Positions 13,010-24,040 are shown, counted from the stretch's first letter. The stretch is DNA of 64,000 bases from Phorcus lineatus (GCA_921293015.1 OV121097.1:28183429-28247428), one strand, 5' to 3'. Notes: generated from the sequence alone by a model not told the origin. Numbers and translations: made by a program.

Positions 13010-13360
13010 AAGCAGCATATCAAGGTGAACAAGTATCTAAAGGTACGTGTTTTTCTTCATTCTGTAATGCAACCATTCACATCTTGTAAATGTGTGTCCT
13101 CTTTCTAATAGAGTTCTCTCCCCTTCCTGACCCCACATGCTGCACAGTGCACTCCTAACACTGGTACAATGATATGCTTTCTTAGCTGTGAATTCCAGGC
13201 ACTTTATGTCTCTCCTGGACCAGAAAATGGTGTGAGAGAGGCAAATGTTTCTGTCTGAAGGGCATTGCTGATATGTTAAATGATATTGTCAGTACAAAGA
13301 TCCTTCATTTATGTGTAGTGGTGTTTACATTATATCACAAGGATAGTAACTGTTAAGTTA
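13010..13360 (+). repeat. Block B, copy 2 with identical 84-bp core
   Basis: Contains an 84-bp segment (13,113-13,196) that reads base-for-base the same as 19,380-19,463, while the flanks (for example 'tctcctggaccagaaaatgg' against 'cgcctggaacagataatgg') have diverged. The core includes 'accccacatgctgcacagtg' and 'ctggtacaatgatatgcttt'. Confidence 0.85.
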
Positions 13361-15580
13361 GAATGCTGTTGTAAAATAGAAGATGGTGAAAACTGCGCTA
13401 TTCTTTTCTTTTAAAACGTATATGTTAAATTTTGACTTCTATAAATTCATTGGATTAAATTCGATTGTGAATTGAGCAACCTCGAACAGGGTCACCGCTA
13501 GTGCCGTCAGAACACTATTGTTTGTGACGTCATTGACTATTGTTTTTCACAAAAATATAGGAATATAGAATAGACGGCGCCTTAGATTTATTTATAACAT
13601 TAATGTTTTCTTTTATGAATAATAAAAAAACGTTTGTCATAGTGGTAATTTTTTTTATTATGTATACATTTTGTCGATTTAATCATGCTAAAGATTTTAA
13701 TTCATTTAATTAATTTTGAGTACAATATGTAACCAAATGTTTGTCCAAGATCAGTTATTGATGATAGACACTGTGTGAAATCATTTACGTTAATTTTTTC
13801 GGAAAAAGACGGAGTGCAACTATGTCATTAGGTTGAAAAAAATCACTGACAAACAATTCCAAATATATTCTCAAATGCAAAGCTCGTATTCCATCATTCC
13901 ATGTGTAATGATTAGCAAATTAAGAAATTGGATGCAAGAACTCTTCCCATTTCAAAGTAGTATCATTTCATAAGGTCATAAAAGCCTCCATCTCAGAATG
14001 CAATGATGTTAATAACAAGATATCTTGGAACATTATTCCATTTGTCACCAACATCAAGCTGACACATCGCTGTTGGCTGTTACAATTTTCGATAATGTCA
14101 CGAAACAGGAATACATTTTCACTTTTGTCAGCATGGAATATCCTCTATGACCATCCTTTACGTGTTACTAAAGGCTTCAGCTAATTAGCCTCTACCAAAT
14201 TTAGCCAATTATTCGACCATGTTTTCTTGTTAATAAGGAGATGGATTCCCAGACATAACCTTAGGGGTTTACTGAACCAATGTTGCGGTTGTTAAGATCC
14301 TCGTTCACTAGCTTAAGCTTGGCGCGACAGCACTTCTAGGAACAAGTAATGTGTTCGATGATTATGCCTTTTAAACTATGGTTACCTCCCCACCCGATGG
14401 AAGGACCTTTATTCATTTTGTTTACACAGATGGTTGAAACAAACATATCCAAACTGATTGGCTTCACAGGAAAAAGTAATCAGTTGGATTATTATAAATA
14501 CTATCAGAATCTGGTTTTGGCTCAACTTACTAAGAATATAATTGTTTATGTAGTTACGAGATGAATCCTAAATGTGTATGTACATATTAAAAAGGTTATT
14601 GTCCTTTCTATTTATATATACAACGTTATTCATTAACCTTTTGAACCATTTATTAAGACTTAATCTATATTAAATGAAAGTATTCACTATATCAAAAACG
14701 TTTATACTCTTACGAATCGGATACACCACAATTTTTTACGAAGTACATAGTAGCAAATAATTATGTTTAGTTCCCACACCCTTCTTCCTGTCTGTCGGAT
14801 ATCAATGACTATATCCTTTTGGCTTTTATATCATCACTACCATAACACTAACTTCTGAGATAAAGATAAAATAAATCTAGAATTCCTTGGTCTTCAGTTA
14901 TTTGATCTACAGTTCTGCTTTGGATTAAATATATTATATGGGTTACGTGGGGAGTCACGATAAGCTTACTCCTCTGATAACTGCTATAATCATCGAAACA
15001 TCTACTATCTTTAATACCTTAAATAGCTGAAAAATGCCTCTGAAAGAAATCTGAAAAATGGATGCAAATTTCTACATCAAGCTTATCTATACAGTATGTT
15101 GAAAAGAATACTCGCGATGCCTTGAATATTTTAGAAATGGTGTATGTGGTTACTTGGTTTATTATTGACAGACATAAATCCTTTAAAGCAAGTTAAATCA
15201 TATGCTTCTTCAAAATGCTTTAGTGGTTGATATAACTGAACAAAATTGTTAAGTATTAAGATATACAGTTCCAGAATTACGTTGTGTACACTGATTGTAT
15301 TAAATACGATTTATTGTCATATTTCTACACACCTTTAACGGAACATTGTTTAAGTTTTACACGCACATGGCACAAGTCAGAAAGGAATTTAGATTGTCAT
15401 GAGATAGATCACTTTGATGGTAATGATAAAATGTCTTCTCTTATGGTGTATCCATGGCTTATATGTTCAGTCATAATTATATCAATTATAAATATATCAA
15501 TGACTTTGTTTAATAGGATACGTCAATGAGGAAGAGTTCATTGGACTTTTCAACTTCCTTACTGAATTATAAGGAGCATA
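13360..15580. other. Unannotated stretch
   Basis: AT-rich, including a long T-rich run near 13,645. The open frames at 14,349-14,564 and 15,284-15,529 have no splice or family support. No shared repeat was recognised. Confidence 0.4.
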
Positions 15581-15745
15581 TTTGACTGAACGAACTGTTT
15601 ATTTATGGTTTCATCATTCTTACGGAGACAGGGGGAAATTATTCTTTTCTGAGGTGCAATCCTAGTCTATCATTCTTTGCAAACAAACAGTGCAATGACA
15701 TGCTTTAGATAGTGTAGTGAAGAGAAACAACGTAAACTAAAGTAC

Positions 15746-15799
15746 CTTCTAAAAGTTCCAGGTGTAACAATTCTTTGCGATGAGAATTATATTTTCAGG
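15746..15799 (-). pseudogene. 54-nt exon-like piece, copy 1 (internal stop)
   Basis: On the minus strand an acceptor 'aagttaatttcag' precedes 54 nt, followed by a donor-like GTACTT. The frame reads PENIILIAKNCYTWNF, a stop (TAG), then K. The duplicate at 20,821-20,874 has GAG where this copy has TAG and has a better donor (GTATGT). Equal length, conserved splice positions and the shared YTWNF argue for a once-coding micro-exon that is now disabled here. No family recognised. Confidence 0.45.
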
Positions 15800-16356
15800 C
15801 TGAAATTAACTTGATTGCAATAAGAGGTAGTAGGATGTTGCTGTAAACTGTATGACAAGAAAGACAAATAGCATAGGAAAGAAAAACATAATAAGAGTAA
15901 TAGTAGTCGTGTGTATACCAGTAAGTTTGAATCGTAATTTCAAAAAACTACTTACATATTTCATGTAAAGTGATGGAATTCAAGGTCAATGATTCTTTTT
16001 TAAGTTCCTTAAACATGTTTATAATTTGAAGAATATTTCAAATTTTGAGATCAAATGTCCCAAAAAGACTCTAATGTTGAACTTGTTTTTAGAAATCTTA
16101 ATATTGGATGGCTTCAAAACGATGTTAATGGAATCTAAAAACACTGTTGCTTTTTTACATTATGCATGTCATCATTAACATATGTCAAGGTCAAGGTTTA
16201 ACACTAATTTTCATGCTTCACAATGTGACAAATATACAGTTGTTTTTAAGCAGAATATTACCCTTTTAATAAATTCATCTACAATGATAACATGACAATT
16301 TGTTGCTGCATTTATAGTATTTGAAAAAAATGGTTTGCAGAATATTTGTTGCATCG

Positions 16357-16826
16357 CGTAAGAAATTCCATTTTCTCTCAACAGAGGTAGCTCCGTCATA
16401 AATGTCTATACAACGTTCGTCTTAATACGAAGGTTTCTCGGGCACGAAATGTAGAACGATGATTGGATGCAATCAAAGTTAGTTGTGCAATCAGCAACGT
16501 TGTTTCAAAATTTATCATTCAAATCGCCTAAGGTTTTTCCGTACGCTTTCCAAAAGCTAAACTTTATTCCAATATGCGCTTGCACTTTGAGTCGTCTTTA
16601 TAGAACACATACGCTTATTTTGCGTCTGCATCATTGCATAGGCTTCTGTGACAACAAGAATGTTATTCATGCATTCGGTTTTTTCATTGGCTGACGTAAT
16701 GTTAGGTTGCTAAGTTGCAATATTGCGCCGGTAGGGGAACTGCCTGAAGCCCGAGAACCCTTGGTATTAAGACAGAAGTTGTATAGGAATTTATGACGGA
16801 GCTACCTCTGTTGGGGGAGAATGGAG
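16357..16826. repeat. Inverted duplication around a minus-strand exon end
   Basis: The left arm (about 16,357-16,445) is the imperfect reverse complement of the right arm (about 16,737-16,826). Both contain 'caacagaggtagctccgtca', 'ctatacaac', 'gtcttaatac' and 'ttctcggg'. About 290 bp separate the arms. The right arm covers the 3' end and donor of the candidate exon at 16,806-16,934, so the left arm is a reversed copy of an exon/donor junction. The structure could also be a fold-back transposon, but no target duplication was seen. Confidence 0.8.
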
Positions 16827-16934
16827 AAATCCATGTTCATGAAGGTTAATAAAGTGACACCAGATGTAACATATTGCAGCATAAAAGTGTTTGTCCAACC
16901 TTCTTTATGGCATATTTCAATAGAATCACCTTGA
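16806..16934 (-). CDS. Exon-like open segment within duplication G copy 1
   Basis: On the minus strand, an acceptor 'tttacaggaacag' is followed by 129 open nt to the donor-like CAGAG|GTAGCT. The frame reads QGDSIEICHKEGWTNTFM, then further residues including 'TSGVTLLTFMNMDFSILPQQ'. The composition looks protein-like. No counterpart was found in duplication copy 2, and I do not recognise a domain. The acceptor region is itself tandemly duplicated just upstream. It may be an exon of the same minus-strand gene or pseudogene as 18,037-18,118. Confidence 0.33.
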
Positions 16935-17022
16935 CTGTTCCTGTAAATACTGCTAAAAAGTAAGGCATATTTCAATATAATCACCTAGTCTGTTGCTGTA
17001 AACACTGCTCATCAGTACAGTG
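16908..17022. repeat. Short tandem duplication (about 58 bp x 2)
   Basis: 'ggcatatttcaata.aatcacct' is repeated with about 58-bp spacing (16,908 and 16,966), together with 'ctgt..ctgtaaa.actgct'. The duplicated part includes the acceptor of the candidate exon at 16,806-16,934, giving two possible acceptors. Confidence 0.75.
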
Positions 17023-17190
17023 TATTGACTTTCCTTTCTATTTAGATAGATGGAAAAATAGATGTATGGAAAAAAGACATTTGAAAGAGGCTGTCTAACT
17101 CAGTGGAAGGAGATTTGTGGAAGTATTATTCAGAACATGTTCATATTACACAGTCTACAACATAAATATCCTTGTGTCACGAGGACATAC

Positions 17191-17287
17191 TTATTGTCCA
17201 GACGATTCTCTTTCGAATGATGTATTGGTACCATGATATATTGTAACGATGCTCTGTTACGAACCATCGTTACTGAATAGTTCATAA
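17191..17287 (-). pseudogene. Middle exon-like piece, copy 1 (acceptor lost)
   Basis: Aligns with 21,787-21,882. A donor-like GTATGT is conserved at the same place, but the acceptor that reads 'ctttcag' in copy 2 reads 'cttccg' here. One frame is open throughout (NYSVTMVRNRASLQYIMVP, then further). In copy 2 that frame has a TAG. A second frame shares 'IVTIYHG' but carries a stop in both copies. Confidence 0.35.
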
Positions 17288-18036
17288 CGGAAGACAGTTA
17301 TAGTGATGATGTGTGATACATATATGAAGTATATATATATGACAAATACGTATATCGTGTGAGTGTAGTTTAAAGAAAAGACATTATACGTATGTCTGGT
17401 AACTAGAATAGTTAAATAAGCTTACAGTAAAAAGGATAAACATTAAAATACATTGAAATACAACACTTAACATATCAGTTTAAAAACAATAGCATCAATA
17501 ATCTAAAAGGGTGGAGTACGGTTTCAGAAACGTTGTTTAGAAAATGATGGTTTTTATGTTAAACATTTTCATGTTACAACGATAGCTGAATATTTACCAA
17601 AAACAATAAGAACTAGTACTACTATTGCCTAAACATGTGTTGAATTTCTTTCAGGGCTTTTCTGTTTCAGTACCTCAGTATATCGGGACTACCATGTTGA
17701 ATAGATTTAAGTGGGTTTTGTATCTAAAATTTACATAAAAACATAACAACACGGATTGCGTAATGGATTGCATGGTTTAACAAAAAGCAGCAAAGGTGAT
17801 ATATAACCAAAGAATTTGAAGAAAACGAACTTTGTGTTTTGAGCTTCGTCTGGAGAGTCATAGTTCTTCTAGATTAAAAGAGGAAATAGTATATCTAGGG
17901 TGGCACTGTTCTGACTATATTCCTTCCAGTAAACAAACAAAACACAACGTATGTTTGAATAGTAAGTAGATGAGAATTAAAGTGTCCAATTTGCATACCT
18001 TGAGAGGAAAAAAGTTCCATGGGTGCCTTCACTTAC

Positions 18037-18118
18037 CAGACAGAAAGAACAGAATACTGATAGATATTACAGGTAGGAGGATGTTTATGTTGTACAAAAC
18101 AAACGAGAAGGAAAGCAT
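18037..18118 (-). CDS. Signal-peptide-like first exon, copy 1
   Basis: On the minus strand an ATG at 18,118 opens an 82-nt frame ending at a consensus donor, TCTG|GTAAGTG. The peptide begins MLSFSFVLYNINILL and continues with VISISILFFLS, so it is almost wholly hydrophobic, as expected of a secretory signal or membrane anchor. 'aaggggagatta' lies just upstream of the ATG on the same strand. The duplicate at 22,608-22,697 also has an ATG, a hydrophobic frame and the same donor, but its length differs by 8 nt, so the phase at the junction is not conserved. At least one copy is likely non-functional. Confidence 0.4.
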
Positions 18119-18831
18119 TTCCTAAGAGTGAGAGTAATCTCCCCTTCTATTCTATAAGTTAAGAATTGCTGCTGTACAGTGATCAATCATCAAATGTCCC
18201 GTGAGAAAGACCCAATTCGTAATGGATCCAATAGAGAGCAAATTTTCAACACACAGTAATAGTTAGTCCAACAATGCATGATGATGAAATATATAAATCT
18301 AATTGTGCTTAGATACGGATCCAGATGTTTATGCAGTTCTCCCGCGGGATCGACTCAATGATTGTTTGAAATATTCAAGAATGAAACTACCTTATTCATC
18401 ATGATGTTTATAGTGAAGAAAAAGATCTCACAAAAACGAAAGATGAGCTTTTGGGACGAGCTTTCTTTTGGGCGACATACGGGGCAAAGAGTGTGGATAC
18501 TTTCACAGAAATAAAATTCAATACTGACATATTTTTAGAAAACAAACTCTAAAGGTCGCCGTGTTTAACTATAATGATAAAGATACCATTAATGACTGTC
18601 TACGTACAAAATTATGTTTTTACTCTTTCCCATTGTCTGAGTGAGTGTCCCTTTGGCAATTCTTCAGCAGTAAGTGGTGTAAATTCGTTTGTCTAAATAA
18701 AAGAAATGAAACAATAAGGCAACCCAATTTATCAATTCACTGAGGTTTTCTATTCGTGGAAGTGGTCTTGATAAAAAAATAGTGTATACTCATAGTAATT
18801 CATCTATAAACATATTGATATATAGAGAATC

Positions 18832-19130
18832 TATTTATCATCCAAAATCCTTTTTCATTACATTTGATTGACAAATGAACATTACTGAACACCCTGCTGC
18901 CCTAAGACTCCAAATGCGGTGATGTCATAGCATTGTTGACGTCGTAGTGTTTATGACGTCATAGCATTGTGATGTCATTACTTGATGATGTAAAACAACT
19001 GTGATGTCATATACCTGACGTCAGAGGGGCATTGTTCAAAATCTACTGCCAAAAAGATATCTCCTAGGAGATATAGCTTGATCTTCCACAAGCGATATAT
19101 CCTGTGGAACAGAGTTTTGGATGATAAATA
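18832..19130. mobile_element. MITE-like element with TIRs and a cluster of TGACGTCA-like sites
   Basis: A 16-bp perfect terminal inverted repeat, TATTTATCATCCAAAA, lies at 18,832-18,847 and 19,115-19,130. The terminal TA could be the target duplication typical of Tc1/mariner-type MITEs. Inside are about six GACGTCA/GATGTCA motifs between 18,920 and 19,025, an 18-nt palindrome ATATCTCCTAGGAGATAT near 19,056, and a TCCACA/TGTGGA hairpin near the right end. There is no coding capacity. Confidence 0.7.
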
Positions 19131-19254
19131 TATGCAACCAATAAAGTTCCTAAAATAAACTCAATATTTTACAGAACAAGGGACAAGAAAATTACCCAAG
19201 CTGTTATATGAAATAAATAAAGGTACTTATCTAAATATGTAGTTAACGTTTCTG

Positions 19255-19600
19255 CCATAAAATGCTATAAACGAATAGCGTTTACACTTAAGGTGAACAT
19301 TGAATTTAAAGAACATCCTGTTACCGAACCAAGTGTGTCATACCAATCCCATCTTGTAAGTGTTTCATCTGTAAAATGGGTTCTCTCCCCTTCCTGACCC
19401 CACATGCTGCACAGTGCACTCCTAACACTGGTACAATGATATGCTTTCTTAGCTGTGAATTCCTGCCATTTTACGCCTCGCCTGGAACAGATAATGGTGC
19501 AAGAGAGGCAGACTTTCGAATTCTCTCTGAAGGGCATTACTAAAATGTTCAGATTCTAAAGTTGTGTGTGATGATGTTTACTTTATATTACAAGGATAGT
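19255..19600 (+). repeat. Block B, copy 3
   Basis: Partner of 13,010-13,360 with the identical 84-bp core at 19,380-19,463. Similarity continues outward at a lower level ('ggtg.gagagaggca', 'gaagggcatt'). A 90-codon minus-strand frame spans it (19,265-19,537), but the 13-kb copy breaks it outside the core, so it is not called as a gene. Confidence 0.85.
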
Positions 19601-20129
19601 AGCTGTTGTTGACTATAGTATGGTTTTTTGAGAACACTGATTATATTATATAATGTATCTTATTTTTATTTCAACAGTATCCTATCCTATCATTTCTCCT
19701 TATTGTTAATCGTAAGGTATATCATGATCTCATTATTCTAATATTCATAAAAGCTAATACCAGATGTTTCTAACAAGCCTTTGTTTCAAGAAGACGATCA
19801 CGAACTCAGTATGTGTTTTACAAACCTCCTAGTAGCATGCATAAGTGTTGATCCTGAGGGATTGTGTGAGTAAGAAACTGGAATATTGAGTTAACTGATT
19901 CCAGAATCAGTACTATCAACATGTATTTAATGATTAGGATTCAACTGTGAATTTTGACCAGATTAACTAGTAGTGTGATTTTGATTATTGCTGTTGACTT
20001 CGTGAACCATTGGTTTGTGTCGTCACTCAAAAACTTTACTTAAAGACGGAATAAGGCATATGTAACACTTTTTTCCTCGAAAAATTACTAGGAAGGCCTA
20101 TAAATATATGGTCAGAAAGCTGCTTCAAA

Positions 20130-20345
20130 GCATTTTTTTAAGATCTGTAAGGCTTTTCACTTCAAACAAAACCAGACGATGCAGAATCAATGCAATCTCT
20201 ATTTGTCATAATGGAATGGAGGGTCAGCCTATTTTGACAGAATTGTTAACAAAGAACGCTGAGACTAATTGTCCAGAGATCAGAGCGAGTCAAGCTATTA
20301 TACTAACATTGTGCCAGCTGTAGAATGCACATTGTGTAGAAAAGC
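20130..20345 (+). repeat. Block A, copy 2
   Basis: Shared landmarks with other A copies are 'caaacaaaaccagacgatgc', 'aatctctatttgtca', 'gtccagagatcagag' and 'attgtgccagct'. It lies between block B (19.3 kb) and duplication G copy 2. Confidence 0.65.
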
Positions 20346-20820
20346 ATCAAACAATGAAGCAACATCTCCCTTCTTTAAAAATCATTTGGTATGACGTTAC
20401 CAGAAACGGAAACTTGGCCTCCCAGGTGATAGGCAGACACTCAAACACCTGGGCTACGAGCCCGGTTACGTTTACAAGGCCATTCACAAACATAAAAAGA
20501 TTAGACTTCTTAGGAACAATGGACATAATTTACAATGATGCCAGACTTTTCAAACAGAACATTTTTGTTAAATACATTACAATAGGACACATAGAGTCAT
20601 GATACCATTAGGTGTGTGAATAAAATACACAATGGTTACAAGTGATGGCATATTTCACACAATGATACAACTATGTTATCAACATATTATTTATGCTGTT
20701 CATGATTCTTACGGAGTAAAATCGGAAATTGTCTTTCTTTTCTAGTCTGTCTGTTTTTGTAGACAAACAATAAAATAGCAGGTTATAGATAGAATAGAAA
20801 AAAGAACGAAAGTGACATAC

Positions 20821-20874
20821 CTTCTCAAAGTTCCAAGTGTAATCATTCACTGTGATGAGACTATAATTTGTAGA
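20821..20874 (-). CDS. 54-nt exon-like piece, copy 2
   Basis: Minus strand: a good acceptor (tttgttttctttcag|), 54 open nt in phase 0, then the donor AAG|GTATGT. It encodes STNYSLITVNDYTWNFEK. The counterpart at 15,746-15,799 has the same length and splice positions but a stop. Shared residues are N, LI, N and YTWNF. No family recognised. This is the best-preserved micro-exon of the duplicated minus-strand unit. Confidence 0.45.
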
Positions 20875-21786
20875 CTGAAAGAAAACAAATGAGTTTGCTA
20901 TAAAAAGTAGTAAAATATCGTGCACTGTATGACAAAGCAGACACGTAGCTTAGGAGAAAAACACATAATTAGAGTAGTCTTAGGTTTCCTTTGTTGTTCC
21001 TGTCAGATTGCATTGCAATGCACAGAACTGAATATACATTTATATACATTAATATAATATACATTAATACCGATTGAATATAGAGGATTATTAGGTTGTA
21101 ATTGTTGTGTAATTTGATTAATTGTTTTAAGTACGCCAATCATGGTTAATGAATTTGAAAATTCATTCAAATAAACGCATGATGGTTAACTTCATATCTC
21201 TACATACAAACTCTCCAAGTTATTGGATGACATGACAAAGTTGTTAATGGAATACAAAACCCCTGTTTGGTTATTTTTACATATATACATCATGATTGTC
21301 ATCCCTAAGGTATAACATTGTGGTAACAAGATGGTTAAACGCATAGTTTATTGCTTCAGTACTACTACAAATGATTTCAATGAACAAATGTTTCCTTTCT
21401 GACACATTCATGCACAACGAGAGCATGAACTAATTATTGACAAAGTTGTCGCCTCATTGGAAAGTGGATTAGGAGAATAAAAATCCTAACGTATGTGAAA
21501 AATACACGAGAAGCTAACAAATTGACGCATTAAAGTGATTGTCAAACGTTATTCATACTGTTATTACAATCGAAAAATATTCACTGTTCTTAAAATCATA
21601 ATTTGATTGATAATCTGTTTAGTATATTGTTTATATCATGATGTAACTTTTTTTTATGGCGGTTCGTTTTCTCAAATTAGTCAATCATCATTGATACAAA
21701 TATACCTGTGGAAGGTGTATTGTCTATAATGTTTTTTTATATAAGACAGTCTACAATATAGATATATTAGTCTGACAAGAACATAC

Positions 21787-21882
21787 TTGGTGTTTAGACG
21801 ATTCCCATTCCAATGAAGTGTTGGAACCATGATATATTGTAACGATGTGCCGTTATGAGCCATCGTTTTTGACTAATTCATA
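21787..21882 (-). pseudogene. Middle exon-like piece, copy 2 (stops in all frames)
   Basis: Minus strand: acceptor 'ctataactatctttcag', 96 nt, donor CACCAA|GTATGT. All three frames contain a stop within these bounds. One of them, TAG, is a sense codon in copy 1. An ATG-initiated frame inside it (MAHNGTSLQYIMVP) is shared with copy 1 (MVRNRASLQYIMVP). The splice signals are good but the coding is broken, which fits a pseudogene or a non-coding transcript. Confidence 0.35.
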
Positions 21883-22607
21883 CTGAAAGATAGTTATAGC
21901 GATGATGTGTGGTACATCCTAGAGGAGTATGACAAATCGATATACACGTTGCTATGTGTATATACACTTTGAAAAAAGAGCATCATAAATGTGTTTGGTA
22001 ATTTTTGGTAATAAAGGGTGAAACATTATAGAAACAAATTAATAAAAAAACTTAACATACCAGTTTAAAATTCTCATCGAGATGTATGATGTCCAAACAC
22101 AGTTTTGCAAAAATGATTGTACTCAAATGAGAGTTTTTGTGCTAATTTCTCACATAAGAACTTTTGTTATTCAAATATGTGACGAACACCTTAAAAGGCT
22201 GTTCTATTTCAGTGCCCGAAGTCTCTGGTTACTGTATAATGATAGACAGATTGAAGTGGTTTGTTTTTGTATTTAGTATTAACATAATTAGATATAAAGT
22301 AAAACTGCAAAGATTGCGTAATGGTGTACTTTCTTTAACGGAAAGCACCCATGATGTACTACCCTACAACCATGGAGCATGTTTAAATTGAAGAAAACGA
22401 ACTCTGTGTTGTTAGCTATGTTTACACAGTCATCGTTCTTGTAGGTTAAAAGAGTAAATAGTATATCATATTAAGGCACCCTTCTCAGTATTTCCCCTTC
22501 AGTAAACAAACAGAAGACAACATTTGTTTTGAATAGTAATAGATGAGAATTAAAGTGTCCAATTTGCATATCTTGAGAATGCATAATTTCGAGGTATATC
22601 CACTTAC

Positions 22608-22697
22608 CAGACAAAAAGAACCGAGTGTTGATAGGTAAAACAGGTAGAAAGATATTGATGTTAAAGAAAACAAACGAAAAGTTAAGGAGAGATACAT
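22608..22697 (-). CDS. Signal-peptide-like first exon, copy 2
   Basis: Minus strand: an ATG at 22,697 opens exactly 90 nt up to a consensus donor, CTG|GTAAGTG, in phase 0. The peptide starts MYLSLTFRLFSLTSI and continues hydrophobic to GSFCL. 'aaaaggggagataac' lies upstream of the ATG on the same strand. A second frame from an ATG at 22,758 also stays open across the donor and aligns better in sequence with the copy-1 peptide, so the true frame is undecided. Partner exon candidates on the same strand are 21,787-21,882 and 20,821-20,874. Confidence 0.4.
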
Positions 22698-22914
22698 GTC
22701 GTTGAAGATTCAGAGTTATCTCCCCTTTTAGTACCGCTGAACACTGGTCGTTTGACAACTATTTGTCAGAAAGGAAGAATTTGCCATGATATGCAATTTT
22801 AACATTTTTCATTTCAATGCTCGTTTACAAGTATAAGTGCCATCCTTGTCAACCCAATCTAAGTAAAATGCATTTCTGCATTAATTAAATTCAAGAAATG
22901 ACAGTACCATACAG

Positions 22915-23072
22915 GTAAGTTGGTGTGTAACGACGCTTTCAAGATTATTTCACTTATATCGCGGCTGCTAGTATTATTGCTGGGAGAAAGCCCGCAACAC
23001 CATTGTGGCTATGCATTGCGGTGAAACCTTCTGGAACTAGTATGCAGTACCATACAACACCGTTGACTGTCA
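22915..23072 (-). mobile_element. SINE family 1, copy 2 (truncated)
   Basis: Reads in reverse relative to copy 1. From left to right it has 'atttcacttatatcgcggct', 'gctagtattattgctgggag', 'aagcccgcaacacca' and 'gcattgcggtgaaacctt'. The tRNA-like head is missing, as in most retroposed copies truncated at the 5' end. Confidence 0.85.
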
Positions 23073-23828
23073 TATATATATAGTCCACTTTTACGTCTAT
23101 CAATCATATGTATTAAAAAGACAAAGGTGTAAAAAATTTGTAAAGACAAGACATTTGATTTTCTTTTATCTCATCAAAGAATAATATTTAAATTTGTGTC
23201 ACTTTGACAATACATACATGTACTATGTGCAAGACTACTGTACAAGAAAATCGTTGACTTCCTGTCCATAGTCTAGACATTTTTTTAATTGAGTTCCTAT
23301 TTGAAGATTATAAAGAAATCTTAATGAAAAGTTCAATGCCATGTCATCGGCATATTCGACAAATCTTAGCAAACCATGCATTTATAAAAAATAAAAAATA
23401 AAAAAAAAGAATATATCTATTCAAACAACCCAAATGTACGTCTTGAATGTAAAACGAGCAATATGAAACAGAGGTGACATACATTTGTAAGTTAAGCAAT
23501 TCAGTAGTGACAAGAAATTTTAAGATCAAATCAAATATCAAATGTGAAAAAAATCGGTGATTAAGAAATTATTACACTCGAAAGTGTGACATATAACTTA
23601 AGAATCTCGTGGCAAAATGTGATTAACCAACGCTCTCGCTAGGGTAATACAAACATTCACACTCGCTTTCTAAAAGTCATGTGACACACTTCCTTTTATT
23701 TATAATATAATTGATAATGCTCTTTGCATAATAAAGCTGACAGATATTTTCGAGTATTTCGCAAAAGCCATGAAATTTTCAAGCTGAAAATGCAATGAAT
23801 AGCTAATGTTTACGTTTTTCAAATACAG

Positions 23829-24040
23829 AAAGAACAAAAAAGGTGATAAACTCAATGAAGAATGCATCTGTCACAAGTATCGGCGCTGCAATTACTAGAT
23901 TTACGGTACATCGTACGTGCAAGGGGAATGCTTTTGATTTGTTTGCCCTTCGGTTCGAAACGCCAATAAGCAGCGTCACCCTAAACTGTAAAACGGGCAT
24001 AAAAATGAAAATCTTTGCAGACGCGACAGGAAATATTGGT
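23829..24040 (+). CDS. Isolated exon-like open segment, unknown product
   Basis: An excellent acceptor (tttacgtttttcaaatacag|) and the donor GGT|GTAAGTG at 24,041 bound a 212-nt open frame. The peptide includes VINSMKNASVTSIGAAITRF, then 'TVHRTCKGNAFDLFALRFET' and 'PISSVTLNCKTGIKMKIFAD'. The base composition is richer in G+C than the flanks. Unspliced, the frame would stop at a TAG at 24,050-24,052. I recognise no domain. An overlapping minus-strand frame lacks splice support and is discarded. Confidence 0.38.

Larger units (their letters stand above)
15585..18150 (-). repeat. Segmental duplication G, copy 1
   Basis: Collinear with 20,690-22,745. Shared landmarks in order are 'tcttacgga', 'ctgtatgacaa', 'ttaatggaat', 'accatgatatattgtaacgatg', 'gattgcgtaatgg', 'gaagaaaacgaact', 'agtaaacaaacaaaacacaac', 'gagaattaaagtgtccaatt', 'cacttaccagac' and 'atctcccctt'. 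Copy 1 is longer because it holds an inverted duplication (16.36-16.83 kb) and a short tandem duplication. Strand is given as minus because its exon-like signals read that way. Confidence 0.85.
20690..22745 (-). repeat. Segmental duplication G, copy 2
   Basis: Collinear partner of 15,585-18,150 and about 0.5 kb shorter, lacking the inverted duplication. Its left edge is near 'catgattcttacggagtaaa' and its right edge near 'gttatctcccctttt'. Exon-like signals within it read on the minus strand. Confidence 0.85.

Noticed and set aside
19265-19537. 90-codon minus-strand frame with several cysteines
   Set aside because: It covers block B. The copy at 13 kb shares the identical 84-bp core but breaks the frame outside it, and there is no splice support.
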